This document shows, piece by piece, positions 1 to 9,238 of a DNA stretch of 64,000 nucleotides. The notes below the pieces were generated by a model. That model was given only the letters and a program-made list of their open reading frames with translations. It made no database searches and was not told where the DNA came from. Made by a program: the position numbers and the translations under genes. Location: assembly GCA_963799395.1 (NCBI GenBank), contig CAWCWZ010000043.1:1-64000 (forward strand), given 5' to 3'. Positions within the stretch are counted from its first letter, which is position 1. Every line of letters starts with the position of its first letter. This stretch comes from Bog-752 sp963799395. GTDB lineage: Bacteria > Actinomycetota > Thermoleophilia > UBA2241.

Positions 1-290
1 AAGTGCTTGGGGTCGCCATCACATAGGCGCGGTTGATGAGCGCGATGTTGCGGTTATTGTCAAAATATCGTGAAGCGGTCATGAAGATGGTGCGGATCGA
101 AGCCCATATAGGAATAGTGAGTGAAGAACAGTGGGCCGCCCGTGCCGACGCCGACATCAAGCTTGATCCCGTAGTAAGTGTGTCCGTTGCCATAGAGACT
201 GCCGTCGTCACTACCGGACCATCCCTTGCGATAAGAGATTGCCCGCGGCGATTGTGATGCCCATCCCGAGTAGTACATATCTGCTGGCGT
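1..290 (-). CDS. Glycoamylase-like (GH144-type, PF10091) protein, partial, frameshifted
   Basis: The minus strand encodes YYGIKLDVGVGTGGPLFF followed by THYSYMGFDP and a DRFT stretch, the hallmark of the glycoamylase-like/GH144 family, whose members act on beta-1,2-glucans or related glucans. Around position 60 the frame shifts by one base and homology continues as YFDNNRNIALINRAYVMATP to the window edge, so the 3' end lies outside. Upstream of about 230 the family signal is weaker and hops frames again (YVLLGMG, then SYRKGW), and nothing recognisable is left beyond 290. It is therefore only a central-to-C-terminal slice, damaged by indels or decayed. Family assignment is recognition from memory of the conserved block; the substrate is not inferable. 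Confidence 0.65.
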
Positions 291-444
291 GAGCGCAGGC
301 AGCCGTCGAGCGCGCCGCAGCGGCGGCGCGTGGAGCACGTGGCGATGTAGCTCAGACGGCTCATGGTGCGCGGCACTCTACGCGAATCGTACAGAAGATG
401 CAAGCCGTCGAGCGCGCGCCGCGAGAACTATGCAGCTACCGCCG

Positions 445-520
445 CACGCCGGTTCGATCAGGAGCCGACGGCGGCACGATCGCGGACAGACGGCGGCTCG
501 ATCGGGGACCGACGGCGCCG
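445..520. repeat. 22-bp tandem repeat downstream of pheT
   Basis: Two near-identical 22-bp units (467-488 and 489-510) of the form GACGGCGGCnCGATCGnGGA are followed by a partial third (511-520) and preceded by a diverged unit (445-466). The stretch 291-538 has no gene I can support. It also holds a duplicated GCCGTCGAGCGCGC (near 303 and 405). It lies just beyond the pheT stop. Confidence 0.6.
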
Positions 521-538
521 CCCCTCCTCGCAGCCGCC

Positions 539-3039
539 TCAGCGCAGCGCCGCCGAGAGCTCGCGTTCGAGCGCCGCCAGCACCTTGCGGCGCACGCCGC
601 CGATGTCCTTGTCGGTGAGCGTGCGCTCGGCCGAACGCAGCACGAGCCGCACGGCCAGCGAACGCTTGCCGGGCGGCACCTGGTCGCCTTCGTAGACGTC
701 GAACACGGTCGCTTCGCGCAGCAGCCGGCCGCCGGCCCGCCGCACGACCTCGAGCACCTGCGCGGCCGGCACGTCGGCGTCGAGCACCACGGCGAGGTCC
801 TGGCTGGCCGGCGGGAACGTGAGCAGATCCTCGAACAGGCTGATCGACAGGCCGCGGGCGGCCAGCGGCGCCACGGTGAGCTCGGCGACGTACACCGCCT
901 GGTCCCCGATGCCGTAGCGCGCGGCCACGTCGGGACGCAGCAGGCCGAGGGCCCCGACGCGCTCGTCGTCGAGCAGCAGGTCGGCCGCCTTGCCCGGGTG
1001 CAGGTACGGCTCGTGCGAGCGTTCGAACGCGCCGTCGCCGATCTGCAGGCCGGCCAGCAGGCGCTCGACGTAGCCCTTGATCGTGAAGAAGTCGGTCGGC
1101 CGCGGCGCGCCGGTCCAGCTCTCGCCGGCCAGCGGCCCGCAGAGCGCGACGCCGAGCATCTCCGGTTCGTCGACCGGCCACGGCTGGGCGGCGTCCTTGG
1201 CGACCCGGGGCCGGCGCCGGCAGGTCGCCGTCGACCCTGGGAAGATAGACCCGCCCCTGTTCGAACACGGCGACCCTCTCGGCCTGGCGCGCCAGGTTGG
1301 CCGCCACGGCCGAGAGCAGGCCCGGCAGCAGCGTCGTGCGCATCACGGCCTGCTCGGCGCTCATGGGGTTGGCGAGGGCGACGGGCGCGGCCGCGCCGAT
1401 CGTCGGCGCCCAGCCCCAACGGCGCGATCGCGTCGGCCGCGACGAACGAGTAGGTCACGACCTCGTCGAGCCCGGCCCCGGTCAGCGTGTCGACCAGGCG
1501 GCGGCGCGCCTGCTGGTCGGCGGTGAGCAGACCGATCGCGTCGCGTCGCTGGGGCAGCGTCTCGGGCAGGTTCTCGAGACCGTGGACGCGGCCGACCTCT
1601 TCGACCAGGTCGACCGGGCGTTCGAGGTCGCGGCGAAACGGCGGCGGCGTGACCGCGAGGTCGGCTTCGGCGACGGGCGCGTCGGCGGTGGCCGGCTCGA
1701 CCTTGCACTCGAGGCGACGCAGGATGTCGGCCTGCTCGACCGGCGCGATCGGCAGGCCGAGCAGCCCGTCGGAGAGGCTCGGGCGGTAGCGCAGGCGCGG
1801 CGGCGCCGGCGGCCTCTGCCCCCAGACGTCGACCACGCCCGGCGCCACGGCGCCGCCGCAGAGCTCGCGGAAGAGGCGGCTCGCCATGGCCAGGCCGAGC
1901 GGTACGTACCAGGGATCGAGCCCCTTCTCGAAGCGCGTGCTGGCCTCGCTGCGCCAGCCGACCTCTTTGGAGGTGCGCATGATGTTGGGGCCGTTGAAGG
2001 TGGCCGCCTCGAGCACGAGGTCGGTCGTGTGCTCGTCGACCTCGGCGTCGATGGCGCCGAAGATGCCGGCGATGACCAGGGCGCGCTCGGTGTCGGCGAT
2101 CACCAGGTTGTCGGGGCGCAGGGCGCGGTCGATGCCGTCGAGGGTGACGATATGCTCGCCCGGGTGGGCGCGCCGGGCGATCAGCCTGGCGCCGCGGATC
2201 TTGGCGGCGTCGAAGCCGTGCAGAGGCTGGCCGACGGCCAGCATGACGTAGTTGGTCACGTCGACCACGTTGTTGATGGGACGCATGCCCGCGTGGGTCA
2301 GCCGCGCCTTCATCCAGGCCGGCGACTCGCCGACGGTGACGCCGCGGATGACGCGGGCGCCGTACCGCGCGCACAGGTCGGGGTCGGCGATCTCGACGGC
2401 GATCGCCGCGTCGGCCGGAGCGCCGCTCACGGGCGGCTCGCCGATGGGCGGCGGCGCGAGCGCAAGCCTGGCCGCCGCCGCCACCTCGCGGGCCATACCG
2501 TAGACCGAGAGGCAGTCGGGCCGGTTGGGCGTGACCTCGATCTCGAGAACGGCTTCGGCGACCGGCAGGTAGTCGGCGAGCGGCGCGCCCACCGGCCAGT
2601 CGGCCGGCAGCACGACGATGCCGGCGCTCGTCTGCTCGAAGCCCAGCTCCTGCTCGGAGAGCATCATGCCGTCGGACTCGACGCCGCGCAGGTTGGCGTT
2701 GCGCAGCTTGAGGCCGCTCTCGAGCGTGGCGCCGGCGAGAGACACCGCCACCGTGTCGCCGGCGGCGAAGTTCTGGGCGCCGCAGACGATCTGGTGGACG
2801 CCGCCGCCGGCCGGCCCGGCGTCGACCGTGGACAGCCAGAGCTTGTCGGCGTTGGGGTGGCGTTCCTTGGTGAGCACCCGGCCCACGCGGAAGAGCGCCA
2901 GGTTGTCGGCGTCGTGCGGCGCCCCGACCCAGTCGATGCCCTCGACCTCGGAGCCGCTCATGCTGAGCAGCTCGGCGAGCTCCTCGACCGAGCCCTGCCA
3001 GGCGACGTACTCACGCAACCAGCTCAGCGGTACTCTCAT
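539..3039 (-). CDS. pheT: Phenylalanine--tRNA ligase beta subunit (two frame changes)
   Basis: Beta subunit of the alpha2-beta2 phenylalanyl-tRNA synthetase; it binds tRNA(Phe) and carries the editing site. The start MRVPLSWLREYV overlaps the pheS stop by one base (TGATG). In order: an EMAP/tRNA-binding domain (about residues 40-155, containing HPNADKLWL), the B3/B4 editing region (LEIEVTPNRPDCLSVYG, then WMKARLTHAGMRPINNVVD), the B5 region (VTPPPFRRDLERPVDLVEE) and a C-terminal FDX-ACB anticodon-binding domain (SQDLAVVLDADVP to the end). The frame changes near 1400 (before PVALANPMSAEQAV) and again near 1208 (before AQPWPVDEPEMLGV). Homology is continuous across both, and total length (about 833 codons) fits the family, so sequencing indels are more likely than a real pseudogene in this essential gene. 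Confidence 0.93.
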
Positions 3040-4163
3040 CAGAACTGCTCCAGGAACCGAAGGTCGTTGTCGAACAAAGCGCGCGCGTCGGGCACCCCGT
3101 GCTTGAGCATCGCCATGCGCTCGACGCCCATGCCGAAGGCAAAGCCCTGGAGCTCGCCTGAGTCGTAGCCGACGAAGCCGTAGAGGTTGGGGTCGACCAT
3201 GCCGGCGCCGAGGATCTCGAGCCAGCCGGAGTACTTGCACGAGCGGCAGCCCGTACCGCCGCACAGCAGGCACTGGACGTCGAGCTCGACGCTCGGTTCG
3301 GTGAACGGGAAGAAATGCGGCCGCAGGCGGATGGCGCGGTCGGCGCCGAAGAACTCGCGGGCGAACTGGTGCAGCGTGCCCTTGAGGTCGGCCAGCGTGA
3401 TGCCGCGGTCGACGGCCAGGCCCTCGACCTGGTGGAACATGGGCGTGTGGGTGGCGTCGAGGTCGGGGCGGTAGACCTTGCCGGGGCAGATGATGTAGAC
3501 GGGCGGTTCCTGAGACTCCATGGTGCGTACCTGGACCGGCGAGGTCTGCGTGCGCAGCAGGAGGTCGCCGACGAGGGCGGCGCCGCCGCCCGGGGCGCCG
3601 CCGGCGTTATCGCTCGCGCCGCCGCGCCGGACCGCGCTGCGCTCGTCGAGGAAGAAGGTGTCGTCGACCGAGCGCGCCGGGTGGTCTTCGGGGGTGTTCA
3701 GCGCCGTGAAGTTGTAGTAGTCGAGCTCGATCTCGGGACCCTCGGCGATCCTGTAGCCCATGCCGAGGAAGATGTCTTCGACCTCGCGGATGGTGCGCGT
3801 GATCAGGTGCTGATGGCCGAGCGGCAGCGGCACGCCGGGCAGCGTGACGTCGAGGCGTTCGGCGGTGAGCGCGGCGGCGAGCGAGGCGCCGCGCAGCTCG
3901 TCCTCGCGCTCGGCGACCAGGCGCTCGAGCTCGACTCGCACGACGTTGCCCAGCTTGCCGACCACCGGCCGCTCCGCGGCCGGCAGGCTGGAGATCGAGC
4001 GCAGGATCTCGGTGAGCCTGCTCTTGCGGCCCAGGAAGCGCACGCGCACCTGCTCCAGGGCCTCGGGCGAGGTGGCGGCGGCCGCGGCCGCCGCCGCCTC
4101 GCCGTACAGCGCGGCAAGCTCGGGCGCGTGCTCCCGCAGGTCGTGCAGCTGGTCGTCGTCCAT
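3039..4163 (-). CDS. pheS: Phenylalanine--tRNA ligase alpha subunit
   Basis: Catalytic alpha subunit, 374 residues. I chose the ATG at 4163 because an AAGGAG ribosome site sits five bases upstream; the GTG at 4169 lies inside the preceding gene's stop region. An N-terminal coiled-coil arm (about residues 1-90) is followed by the class II catalytic core with HTPMFHQVEGLAVD (motif 2), FPFTEPSVELDV and GFAFGMGVERMAMLKHG (motif 3). A cysteine-rich segment CLLCGGTGCRSCKYSGW is present, as in many bacterial PheS. An alanine/glycine-rich insertion (GGASDNAGGAPGGGAA, about residue 180) sits in a surface loop before LLRTQTSPVQVR. It follows the rRNA methyltransferase by two bases and is coupled to pheT. 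Confidence 0.96.
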   Translation of the reverse strand: MDDDQLHDLREHAPELAALYGEAAAAAAAATSPEALEQVRVRFLGRKSRLTEILRSISSLPAAERPVVGKLGNVVRVELERLVAEREDELRGASLAAALTAERLDVTLPGVPLPLGHQHLITRTIREVEDIFLGMGYRIAEGPEIELDYYNFTALNTPEDHPARSVDDTFFLDERSAVRRGGASDNAGGAPGGGAALVGDLLLRTQTSPVQVRTMESQEPPVYIICPGKVYRPDLDATHTPMFHQVEGLAVDRGITLADLKGTLHQFAREFFGADRAIRLRPHFFPFTEPSVELDVQCLLCGGTGCRSCKYSGWLEILGAGMVDPNLYGFVGYDSGELQGFAFGMGVERMAMLKHGVPDARALFDNDLRFLEQF

Positions 4164-4165
4164 GG

Positions 4166-5122
4166 TCACTCCTTCTGCGGCGCCGGCCCGGCGAGACGGC
4201 GCGAAAGCTCGTACAGCGCGATGGCGCCGGCCACGCCGGCGTTCAGCGACTCTATCGCGGAGCCCGGCGCCTGGGCCAGTGGGATGGTGAGCAGATCGGT
4301 GACGCAGGCAAGCGACGCGGCGCTCAGACCGGCGCGCTCGGCGCCGACGACCAGCAGCGCCGGACCGGCCGCCGGCGCGACACAGTCGGACGGCGCCGGC
4401 ACGCTGGCCGGCGCGACCCTGTCGAGCGGCGCGCCGCCGTGAGCCACGAGGCCGTAGACGGCCCGGGCGCCGAGCTCGGCGACGGCCTGCTCGAGCGGCA
4501 CGTCCTGGTAGAGCGGCAGCGCGAACACGGCGCCCATGCCGGCCCGCACCACCTTGGGCGAGAACAGGTCGACCGAGCCCGGCGAGGCGATGAGGGCGGC
4601 GGCGGCAAAGGCCGCCGCCGCCCGCACGAGGGTGCCCAGGTTGCCGGGATCGGAGAGACGGTCGGCGTAGACGACGAGCGCCGACCGGCGCAGCTCGCCG
4701 AGCGGCGGCGCGACGGGGACGGGAAAGATCGCCATAAGCGAGGCGGGCGTCTCGAGGGTGGAGAGGCGAGCGGCCACCCGCGGGTCGACCGGGTAGACCG
4801 GCGCGTCGGCCAGCGGATGGCCCGATTCGGCGAACCGGGCGGCGAGTTCGGCGGGCTCGCCGGTGGCGAAGACCGCCTCGGGCGCGAGGCCGGCCGCGAG
4901 GCCGGCCGTCACGAGATCGTCGCCCTCGACGAAGAAGGCGTGGTCGCGCTGACGGTACTTGCGGACGTGCAGCGACGCCGCTCGCTTGACGAGCGGGTTC
5001 TCGGTGCTCGTGAGGGCGGCGAAAACCCCACGCCGTCGACCTGCCTCACGGACGGCGGCCGGCCTACGCGGCCTTGGCCGCGGCGGCGAGGGCCGCTCTG
5101 GCCTGCTCGACGAGCGCGGCAA
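4166..5122 (-). CDS. TrmH/SpoU-family RNA 2'-O-methyltransferase
   Basis: Probable rRNA (guanosine/adenosine-2'-O-)methyltransferase of the SPOUT superfamily. All three family motifs are visible: DRLSDPGNLGTLVRAAAAF (motif 1), LLVVGAERAGLS (motif 2) and IPLAQAPGSAIESLNAGVAG (motif 3, knot region). The N-terminal substrate-binding domain begins LTSTENPLVKRAASLHVRKY. The only ATG in frame is at 5122, inside rplT; the roughly 35 residues before LTSTENP look like rplT read out of frame, so the true start is probably nearer 5020 at a non-ATG codon I cannot identify. The place between rplT and pheS is the usual actinobacterial and firmicute position of this gene. The exact rRNA target is unknown. 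Confidence 0.9.
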   Translation of the reverse strand: MPRSSSRPERPSPPRPRPRRPAAVREAGRRRGVFAALTSTENPLVKRAASLHVRKYRQRDHAFFVEGDDLVTAGLAAGLAPEAVFATGEPAELAARFAESGHPLADAPVYPVDPRVAARLSTLETPASLMAIFPVPVAPPLGELRRSALVVYADRLSDPGNLGTLVRAAAAFAAAALIASPGSVDLFSPKVVRAGMGAVFALPLYQDVPLEQAVAELGARAVYGLVAHGGAPLDRVAPASVPAPSDCVAPAAGPALLVVGAERAGLSAASLACVTDLLTIPLAQAPGSAIESLNAGVAGAIALYELSRRLAGPAPQKE

Positions 5123-5438
5123 ACGACGCCGGGTCGGCGATCGCCATGTCGGCCAGCACCTTGCGGTCGAGCTCGATCTCGGCGAGCTTCAGGCCGTGCA
5201 TGAAGGCGTTGTACGACAGGCCGTTCGCGCGGGCGCCGGCGTTGATGCGCACGATCCACAGCTTGCGGAACTCACGCTTGCGCACGCGGCGGTCGCGATA
5301 GGCGTACTTGAGGCTGCGCTGGACCTGTTCTTTGGCGCGGCGGTAGCTCGAGTGCTTGGTGCCGCGGTAGCCCTTGGCCTGCTCGAGGACCTTGCGGCGC
5401 TTTTTGCGCGCGTTGACGCTTCGCTTGACTCGAGGCAT
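5064..5438 (-). CDS. rplT: 50S ribosomal protein L20
   Basis: 124-residue L20, full length. It starts MPRVKRSVNARKKRRK and contains YRGTKHSSYRRAKEQ and RKLWIVRINAGARANG, all classic for L20, which binds 23S rRNA early in large-subunit assembly. It ends in an alanine-rich tail (ALVEQARAALAAAAKAA). It is third in infC-rpmI-rplT. In other bacteria L20 represses this operon; no clear operator structure is visible here. Confidence 0.97.
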   Translation of the reverse strand: MPRVKRSVNARKKRRKVLEQAKGYRGTKHSSYRRAKEQVQRSLKYAYRDRRVRKREFRKLWIVRINAGARANGLSYNAFMHGLKLAEIELDRKVLADMAIADPASFAALVEQARAALAAAAKAA

Positions 5439-5508
5439 GTCGTACTCCTTGATCCGGTGAGCGGAGGCGCGACCCCGAAGGTCGCCGGCCGCTCCGCTCC
5501 CTCAGTCC

Positions 5509-5712
5509 TCAGCGTTTGCCGAGAAGCGTGAGGACTTCGTGACGGTCGCTCGGGCTGACCAGGTCGTTCTTGCGAAAGCCGCGCTTGCGCTTGGCGCTCT
5601 TCTTCTCGAGGATGTGGCTCTTGAAAGCCTTGCGGCGCACGACCTTGCCGCCGGCGGTCAGGCGGAAGCGCTTCTTGGTCGCGCTGTGGGTCTTCATCTT
5701 CGGCATGCGCAC
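5509..5712 (-). CDS. rpmI: 50S ribosomal protein L35
   Basis: 67-residue L35, beginning MRMPKMKTHSATKKRF and containing RRKAFKSHILEKKSAKRKRG, diagnostic of this small basic large-subunit protein. It ends 70 bases before rplT. The spacer includes an imperfect GC hairpin (GAGCGG with CCGCTC around 5459-5500) that could modulate expression. The infC stop lies ten bases upstream. Confidence 0.96.
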   Translation of the reverse strand: MRMPKMKTHSATKKRFRLTAGGKVVRRKAFKSHILEKKSAKRKRGFRKNDLVSPSDRHEVLTLLGKR

Positions 5713-5722
5713 GCTCTCCTTG

Positions 5723-6277
5723 CTACTTTACGGGCGCCAGCATCATGATCATGTTGCGGCCGTCGAGGTTGGGCTTGGACTCGATGGTCGCGAGCTCCTT
5801 GAGCTCTTCGGCGAGCCGCATGAGCAGCTGCTCACCCCGTTCGGGGTGGACGAGCTCGCGGCCGCGGAACATGATCGTCACCTTCACCTTGTCTTTGTGC
5901 TCGAGGAAGCGCACGACGTGACCCTTCTTGGTCTCGTAGTCGTGGTCGTCGATCTTCGGGCGAAACTTGATCTCCTTGATGATGATGTTGCTCTGATGCT
6001 TGCGCGCCTGCTTCGCCTTGAGCTCGAGCTCGTAGCGGTACTTGCTGAAGTTCATGATGCGGCAGACGGGCGGGTCGGCCTGTGGAGCGACCTCGACCAG
6101 GTCGAGGTTGGCGGACGCCGCGTAGTCCTGTGCCTCGCGGATGGTCTTGATGCCCATCTGCGCGCCGTTTTCGTCGATCAGCCGGACGCGGTCGGCGTAA
6201 ATGCCATCATTGATGCGGATACGGGTGTCGGGCCCCTTGGGCCGGTCCCTATCGCGTGGATAGAACGGCTTTCCCAT
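5723..6277 (-). CDS. infC: Translation initiation factor IF-3
   Basis: 184-residue IF-3, which binds the 30S subunit and checks initiator tRNA and start codon choice. The N-domain begins RINDGIYADRVRLIDENG and runs to YAASANLDLVEVAP and PPVCRIMNFSKYRYE; the C-domain has IKEIKFRPKIDDHDYETK and KVTIMFRGRELVHPERG. The ATG at 6277 gives nine residues before the conserved RGPDTRIRIND-like block and has no strong ribosome site; many infC genes use rare start codons, so an upstream non-ATG start remains possible. It heads the operon infC-rpmI-rplT. Confidence 0.96.
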   Translation of the reverse strand: MGKPFYPRDRDRPKGPDTRIRINDGIYADRVRLIDENGAQMGIKTIREAQDYAASANLDLVEVAPQADPPVCRIMNFSKYRYELELKAKQARKHQSNIIIKEIKFRPKIDDHDYETKKGHVVRFLEHKDKVKVTIMFRGRELVHPERGEQLLMRLAEELKELATIESKPNLDGRNMIMMLAPVK

Positions 6278-6389
6278 AGAAAAAGGGTCGCCTGAGCGTC
6301 CCTACCGGTCTCCTTCCTTCTTCGTGGACCCTGTCGACCAGACGGCGCAGGGTGAGAAGCGGTCGCTTCTGCTCATATCGCGAGAGCGC

Positions 6390-6419
6390 AGTATACACGA
6401 CGCCACGAGCAGCGTCGAA
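6390..6419 (-). promoter_or_regulatory. Predicted infC operon promoter
   Basis: On the minus strand a TTCGAC (6419-6414) is 18 bases before TATACT (6395-6390), a good sigma-70-type -10. It would start transcription about 105 bases upstream of infC, leaving a leader that includes GAAGGAAGGAGACC. Confidence 0.45.
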
Positions 6420-6538
6420 CAGCGGCGACCGCAAGTGACGTAGGCCTCGTCATGAGGTCACGGTACCCGCCCCGCCGGGCATCGACACGCGCCAGGACAG
6501 GGCAGCGAAACGCCCGCGAGGACGGCGGTGGCGAAGAA

Positions 6539-6576
6539 GCGGCGGGCGGGGGTGCGTCAGCACCCCCGCCCGCCGC
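6539..6576 (-). terminator. GC-rich hairpin, 17-bp perfect stem, downstream of the APC permease
   Basis: Arms of 17 bp (6539-6555 and 6560-6576) pair perfectly around a 4-base loop GTCA. It is the distal one of two tandem hairpins beyond the permease stop. There is no uridine tract, as is common for terminators in high-GC actinobacteria. Confidence 0.7.
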
Positions 6577-6583
6577 TCTCTGC

Positions 6584-6615
6584 GTCCCGGTCGCCGCTCA
6601 CGCGGCGACCGGGAC
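6584..6615 (-). terminator. Second hairpin, 14-bp perfect stem, permease terminator
   Basis: GTCCCGGTCGCCGC (6584-6597) pairs with 6602-6615 around loop TCAC. It lies 21 bases past the permease stop and eight bases from the other hairpin. Confidence 0.7.
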
Positions 6616-6635
6616 GACAGTCCGTGGACCGATCG

Positions 6636-8174
6636 TCACTCGCTGATACGCTCGTCGGCGTAGGGGATCGGCTGTCCCTCGCCGGGCCACGTCTCGGGCT
6701 TGCGCCTGAAGAACTCCGGCTTCCAGATCCACATGGCGATCATGAGGATCACGCCGACCACCATGGTGCCGACCCCCATCAGGAAGATGCCGCCGATGCC
6801 GTGGAAGCTGGTATAGCTGTTGACCGGGTTGTAGTCGTCGTAGACCACCTTGATGAGGATCAGGGCGAAGAGGATCGCGCCGACCGTGGGCGCCACGCCC
6901 ATGAGCAGGAAGTTCTTGGCGCTCTTCAGGAGCTCCTTGCGGTAGTAGATGGTGCAGGCCAGGCCGGTGCCGCCGTAGGCGATGCAGACCATCATGCCGA
7001 GCGCCGAGATCGCGTCCCAGATGGCGTTCGCGTTCCACACGGTCACCAGCACGTACCACAGGATCGAGAGCACGGTCAGGATGATGGTGCCCCAGAAGGG
7101 CGTCATGTACTTGGGGTGGATGCGGCCGAAGATCGCCGGCAGCGACTTATGGGCCGCCATCGAGAGCGTCTGACGCGTGAGCGGCAGCAGCGTCGTGAGC
7201 GCCGACGCGGCGCCCGAGGTGAGCAGGCAGAGAAAGACGAGCCTGTCCCAGGTGCCGCCCATGACGTCCCTGGCAAGCGGGCTGAAGATGTCGTCCGGGT
7301 TCTTGGCCAGGAAGCCGGCGCCGTGGTAGCACTGCATGGCGGCCGTGATCAGGACGTACATCAAGACGAGGATGATGGTGTTGAGCACCGCCGAGACGCC
7401 CGGCATGTGGGACGAATCCTCGCTCTCTTCGTTGACGGCCAGAACGGTGTCCCAGCCCCAGTACAGGAAGACCGCCAGTACCACCCCCGCGGCGAGCGCG
7501 TGAGACGAGATGTGCGTGGTGAAGAACCACGACAAGCGGACCGGGGCAAAGCCCGTGGGGTGTGTGGCGTAGCCCTTGACCAGCGCCCAGACCGTGAACA
7601 GCAGCATCGGGATGATCTGCAACGCCATGAGGACGTACTGTGCCCTGGCCGAGACCTTGATGCCGATCGCCACGAACACGGCGACGACCACGATCCAGGC
7701 CACGCCGCCGACCGTCGTCCAGAGGGTCGAGTCACCCGCCGAATTCATGCCGACCATGTAGAACATGTACTGGGCGGCGATATACACGAGGTTGGACATG
7801 ACGATGACCGACGACGCCACGGCCGCGAAGCCGATGATCCAGCCGAGCGGCGCGCCGAAGGCGCGTGAGGTCCAGATGAAGGTCTCGCCGCAGTCGGGGT
7901 CGGCCTGGTTCATGTAGTAGAAGCCCGAGGCCACGAGCACCATGGGGATGAAGCCCACGATGAAGATGAACGGGCTGTGCAGGCCGACAGTGGTTATCCC
8001 GGCCAGAATGCCGACCGTAGCCGCCAGGCTGTAGGCGGGGGCGACCGAGGCCACACCGATCACGACGCTGGCGAACAGCCCGAGGGCGCCCGAGCTCAGG
8101 CCTTTGGCGCTCTCGTCGCCGCCCTGCGGTGCTCCGGCGACCGCAGTGGTGCCAGGAACTGACGTGCTTTCCAC
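6636..8174 (-). CDS. APC-superfamily amino acid permease
   Basis: Cytoplasmic-membrane transporter, 512 residues with about 12-14 hydrophobic helices. I chose GTG at 8174 (VESTSVPG) because GGGAGG precedes it; the upstream ATG at 8231 lacks such a site. The helix 1 signature (GLFASVVIGVASVAPAYSLA) and the segment CGETFIWTSRAFGAPLGWI fit the amino acid-polyamine-organocation superfamily; the ASALTTLLPLTRQTLSMAAHK region resembles proton- or amine-coupled actinobacterial permeases. It is transcribed alone, with its own promoter and tandem terminators. The substrate cannot be told from sequence; an amino acid or polyamine is the family expectation. Confidence 0.9.
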   Translation of the reverse strand: MESTSVPGTTAVAGAPQGGDESAKGLSSGALGLFASVVIGVASVAPAYSLAATVGILAGITTVGLHSPFIFIVGFIPMVLVASGFYYMNQADPDCGETFIWTSRAFGAPLGWIIGFAAVASSVIVMSNLVYIAAQYMFYMVGMNSAGDSTLWTTVGGVAWIVVVAVFVAIGIKVSARAQYVLMALQIIPMLLFTVWALVKGYATHPTGFAPVRLSWFFTTHISSHALAAGVVLAVFLYWGWDTVLAVNEESEDSSHMPGVSAVLNTIILVLMYVLITAAMQCYHGAGFLAKNPDDIFSPLARDVMGGTWDRLVFLCLLTSGAASALTTLLPLTRQTLSMAAHKSLPAIFGRIHPKYMTPFWGTIILTVLSILWYVLVTVWNANAIWDAISALGMMVCIAYGGTGLACTIYYRKELLKSAKNFLLMGVAPTVGAILFALILIKVVYDDYNPVNSYTSFHGIGGIFLMGVGTMVVGVILMIAMWIWKPEFFRRKPETWPGEGQPIPYADERISE

Positions 8175-8307
8175 CGTACCTCCCTTCCGCCGGCTCACGC
8201 CGGCGCCCTTTCCCCAGGACCACCACGCCATCGGCCGACGCTCGCGAGCGGAAATACGGCGACAGCCCCCTTCAAGTGCGCCACGACTGGGCGCATAGAC
8301 GCGTCAG

Positions 8308-8335
8308 ACCGTAGTACAAGAGGCTGAAATGTCAA
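8308..8335 (-). promoter_or_regulatory. Predicted promoter of the APC permease
   Basis: A perfect TTGACA (-35, 8335-8330, minus strand) is 16 bases before TACGGT (8313-8308). This is in a locally A/T-richer gap between divergent genes. The leader would be about 130 bases. Confidence 0.5.
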
Positions 8336-8461
8336 GCCAAGAAAACCCTCCGGCCCCTATTGGCGTCGAGCCTCGGGCCTCATCGGCGCCGACCGTCCGG
8401 CCGGCGCCGTCATGCGCTATCCTGTAAAGACGATGCGCTGTCGACTCCTCCTCACGTGTCC

Positions 8462-9238
8462 ATGGCCAGCCTGATCTCGCTGTTCGGCTCCTACCAGCCG
8501 AGCGCCAGCCGCAACCATCTCATCGCCTTCACGCTCGGTCTGCTGATCACGTTCCTGGGCATCCGCGCCAACACCCGCCTGATCCGCGCCAACGTGCGCT
8601 GGTGGTTCCACGACATCAGGCCCGGCGGGCTGCACATCCACCACATGGTGGTCGGGGTCGTCGTCATGGTGATCGCCGGCCTCGTCACCATCGCCACCAA
8701 CCCGCAGGGCTTCTGGGGCGTCGCCACGGCGGTCGCCTTCGGCGGCGGGGTGGCGCTTACGCTCGACGAGTTCGCCCTGATGCTCCACCTCGAGAACGTC
8801 TACTGGCACGATCAGGGCCGGGTGTCGGTCGACGCCGTGATCGTCACCATCGCCGCGGCGCTGCTGTTCCTCGGCGGGTTGCAGCCGTTCAACGTCGCCG
8901 GCGCGAGCCCGCTGGGCCGGCTGGGCGGCTGGGTGATCACGGTCCTCGTCGTGATCAACGTGACGCTCGCCGCCGTGTGCTTCCTGAAGGGCAAGCTCTG
9001 GACCGGCCTGCTCGGCTGCTTCGTGCCCGTCGTGGCTCTGGTCGGGGCGCTGCGCCTCGCGCGACCGGGCTCGCCGTGGTCGCGCCGCTACCGCACCAAC
9101 CCGGTCAAGCGCGAGCGGGCCGAGCGCCGCGACCAGCGCGAGGCGGCCATGGTGCGGGCCTGGCGGGTGTCGCTCTACGACCTGATCGCCGGCAAGCCCC
9201 ACCTGCCGCACCTGCCGCGGGTCACCAAGCGCGTCTAA
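8462..9238 (+). CDS. Conserved integral membrane protein of unknown function
   Basis: 258 residues with about six predicted membrane helices: residues near 18-38 (LIAFTLGLLITFLGI), 65-85 (VVGVVVMVIAGLVTI), 90-110, 125-145, 160-180 and 190-205. A charged histidine-rich motif RPGGLHIHHMVVG and LDEFALMLHLENVYW recur in uncharacterised actinobacterial membrane proteins. The last 60 residues are basic and cytosolic-looking. GTG at 8456 is an alternative start. Its stop overlaps the convergent NUDIX stop by four bases. Function not known. Confidence 0.75.
   Translation: MASLISLFGSYQPSASRNHLIAFTLGLLITFLGIRANTRLIRANVRWWFHDIRPGGLHIHHMVVGVVVMVIAGLVTIATNPQGFWGVATAVAFGGGVALTLDEFALMLHLENVYWHDQGRVSVDAVIVTIAAALLFLGGLQPFNVAGASPLGRLGGWVITVLVVINVTLAAVCFLKGKLWTGLLGCFVPVVALVGALRLARPGSPWSRRYRTNPVKRERAERRDQREAAMVRAWRVSLYDLIAGKPHLPHLPRVTKRV

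Noticed and set aside
341..470. A tRNA: GGCGATGTAGCTCAGACGG at 341 resembles an acceptor and D-arm, and GGTTCGATC at 451 a T-loop.
   Set aside because: The D-stem does not close, no anticodon stem can be formed between them, the T-stem bases do not pair and no 3' acceptor strand complementary to GGCGATG follows.
1297..3168. A long plus-strand frame of over 600 codons opposite pheT, and many similar antisense frames (for example 39476-41359, 41546-43765 and 53287-55536).
   Set aside because: They are the usual high-GC mirror of a real gene: composition is Arg/Ala/Gly-rich, no family motif appears, and the minus strand has clear conserved domains.
3040..3273. A longer start for pheT at 3273.
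   Set aside because: The extra residues are pheS read out of frame; MRVPLSWLREYV at 3039 is the conserved start and overlaps the pheS stop.
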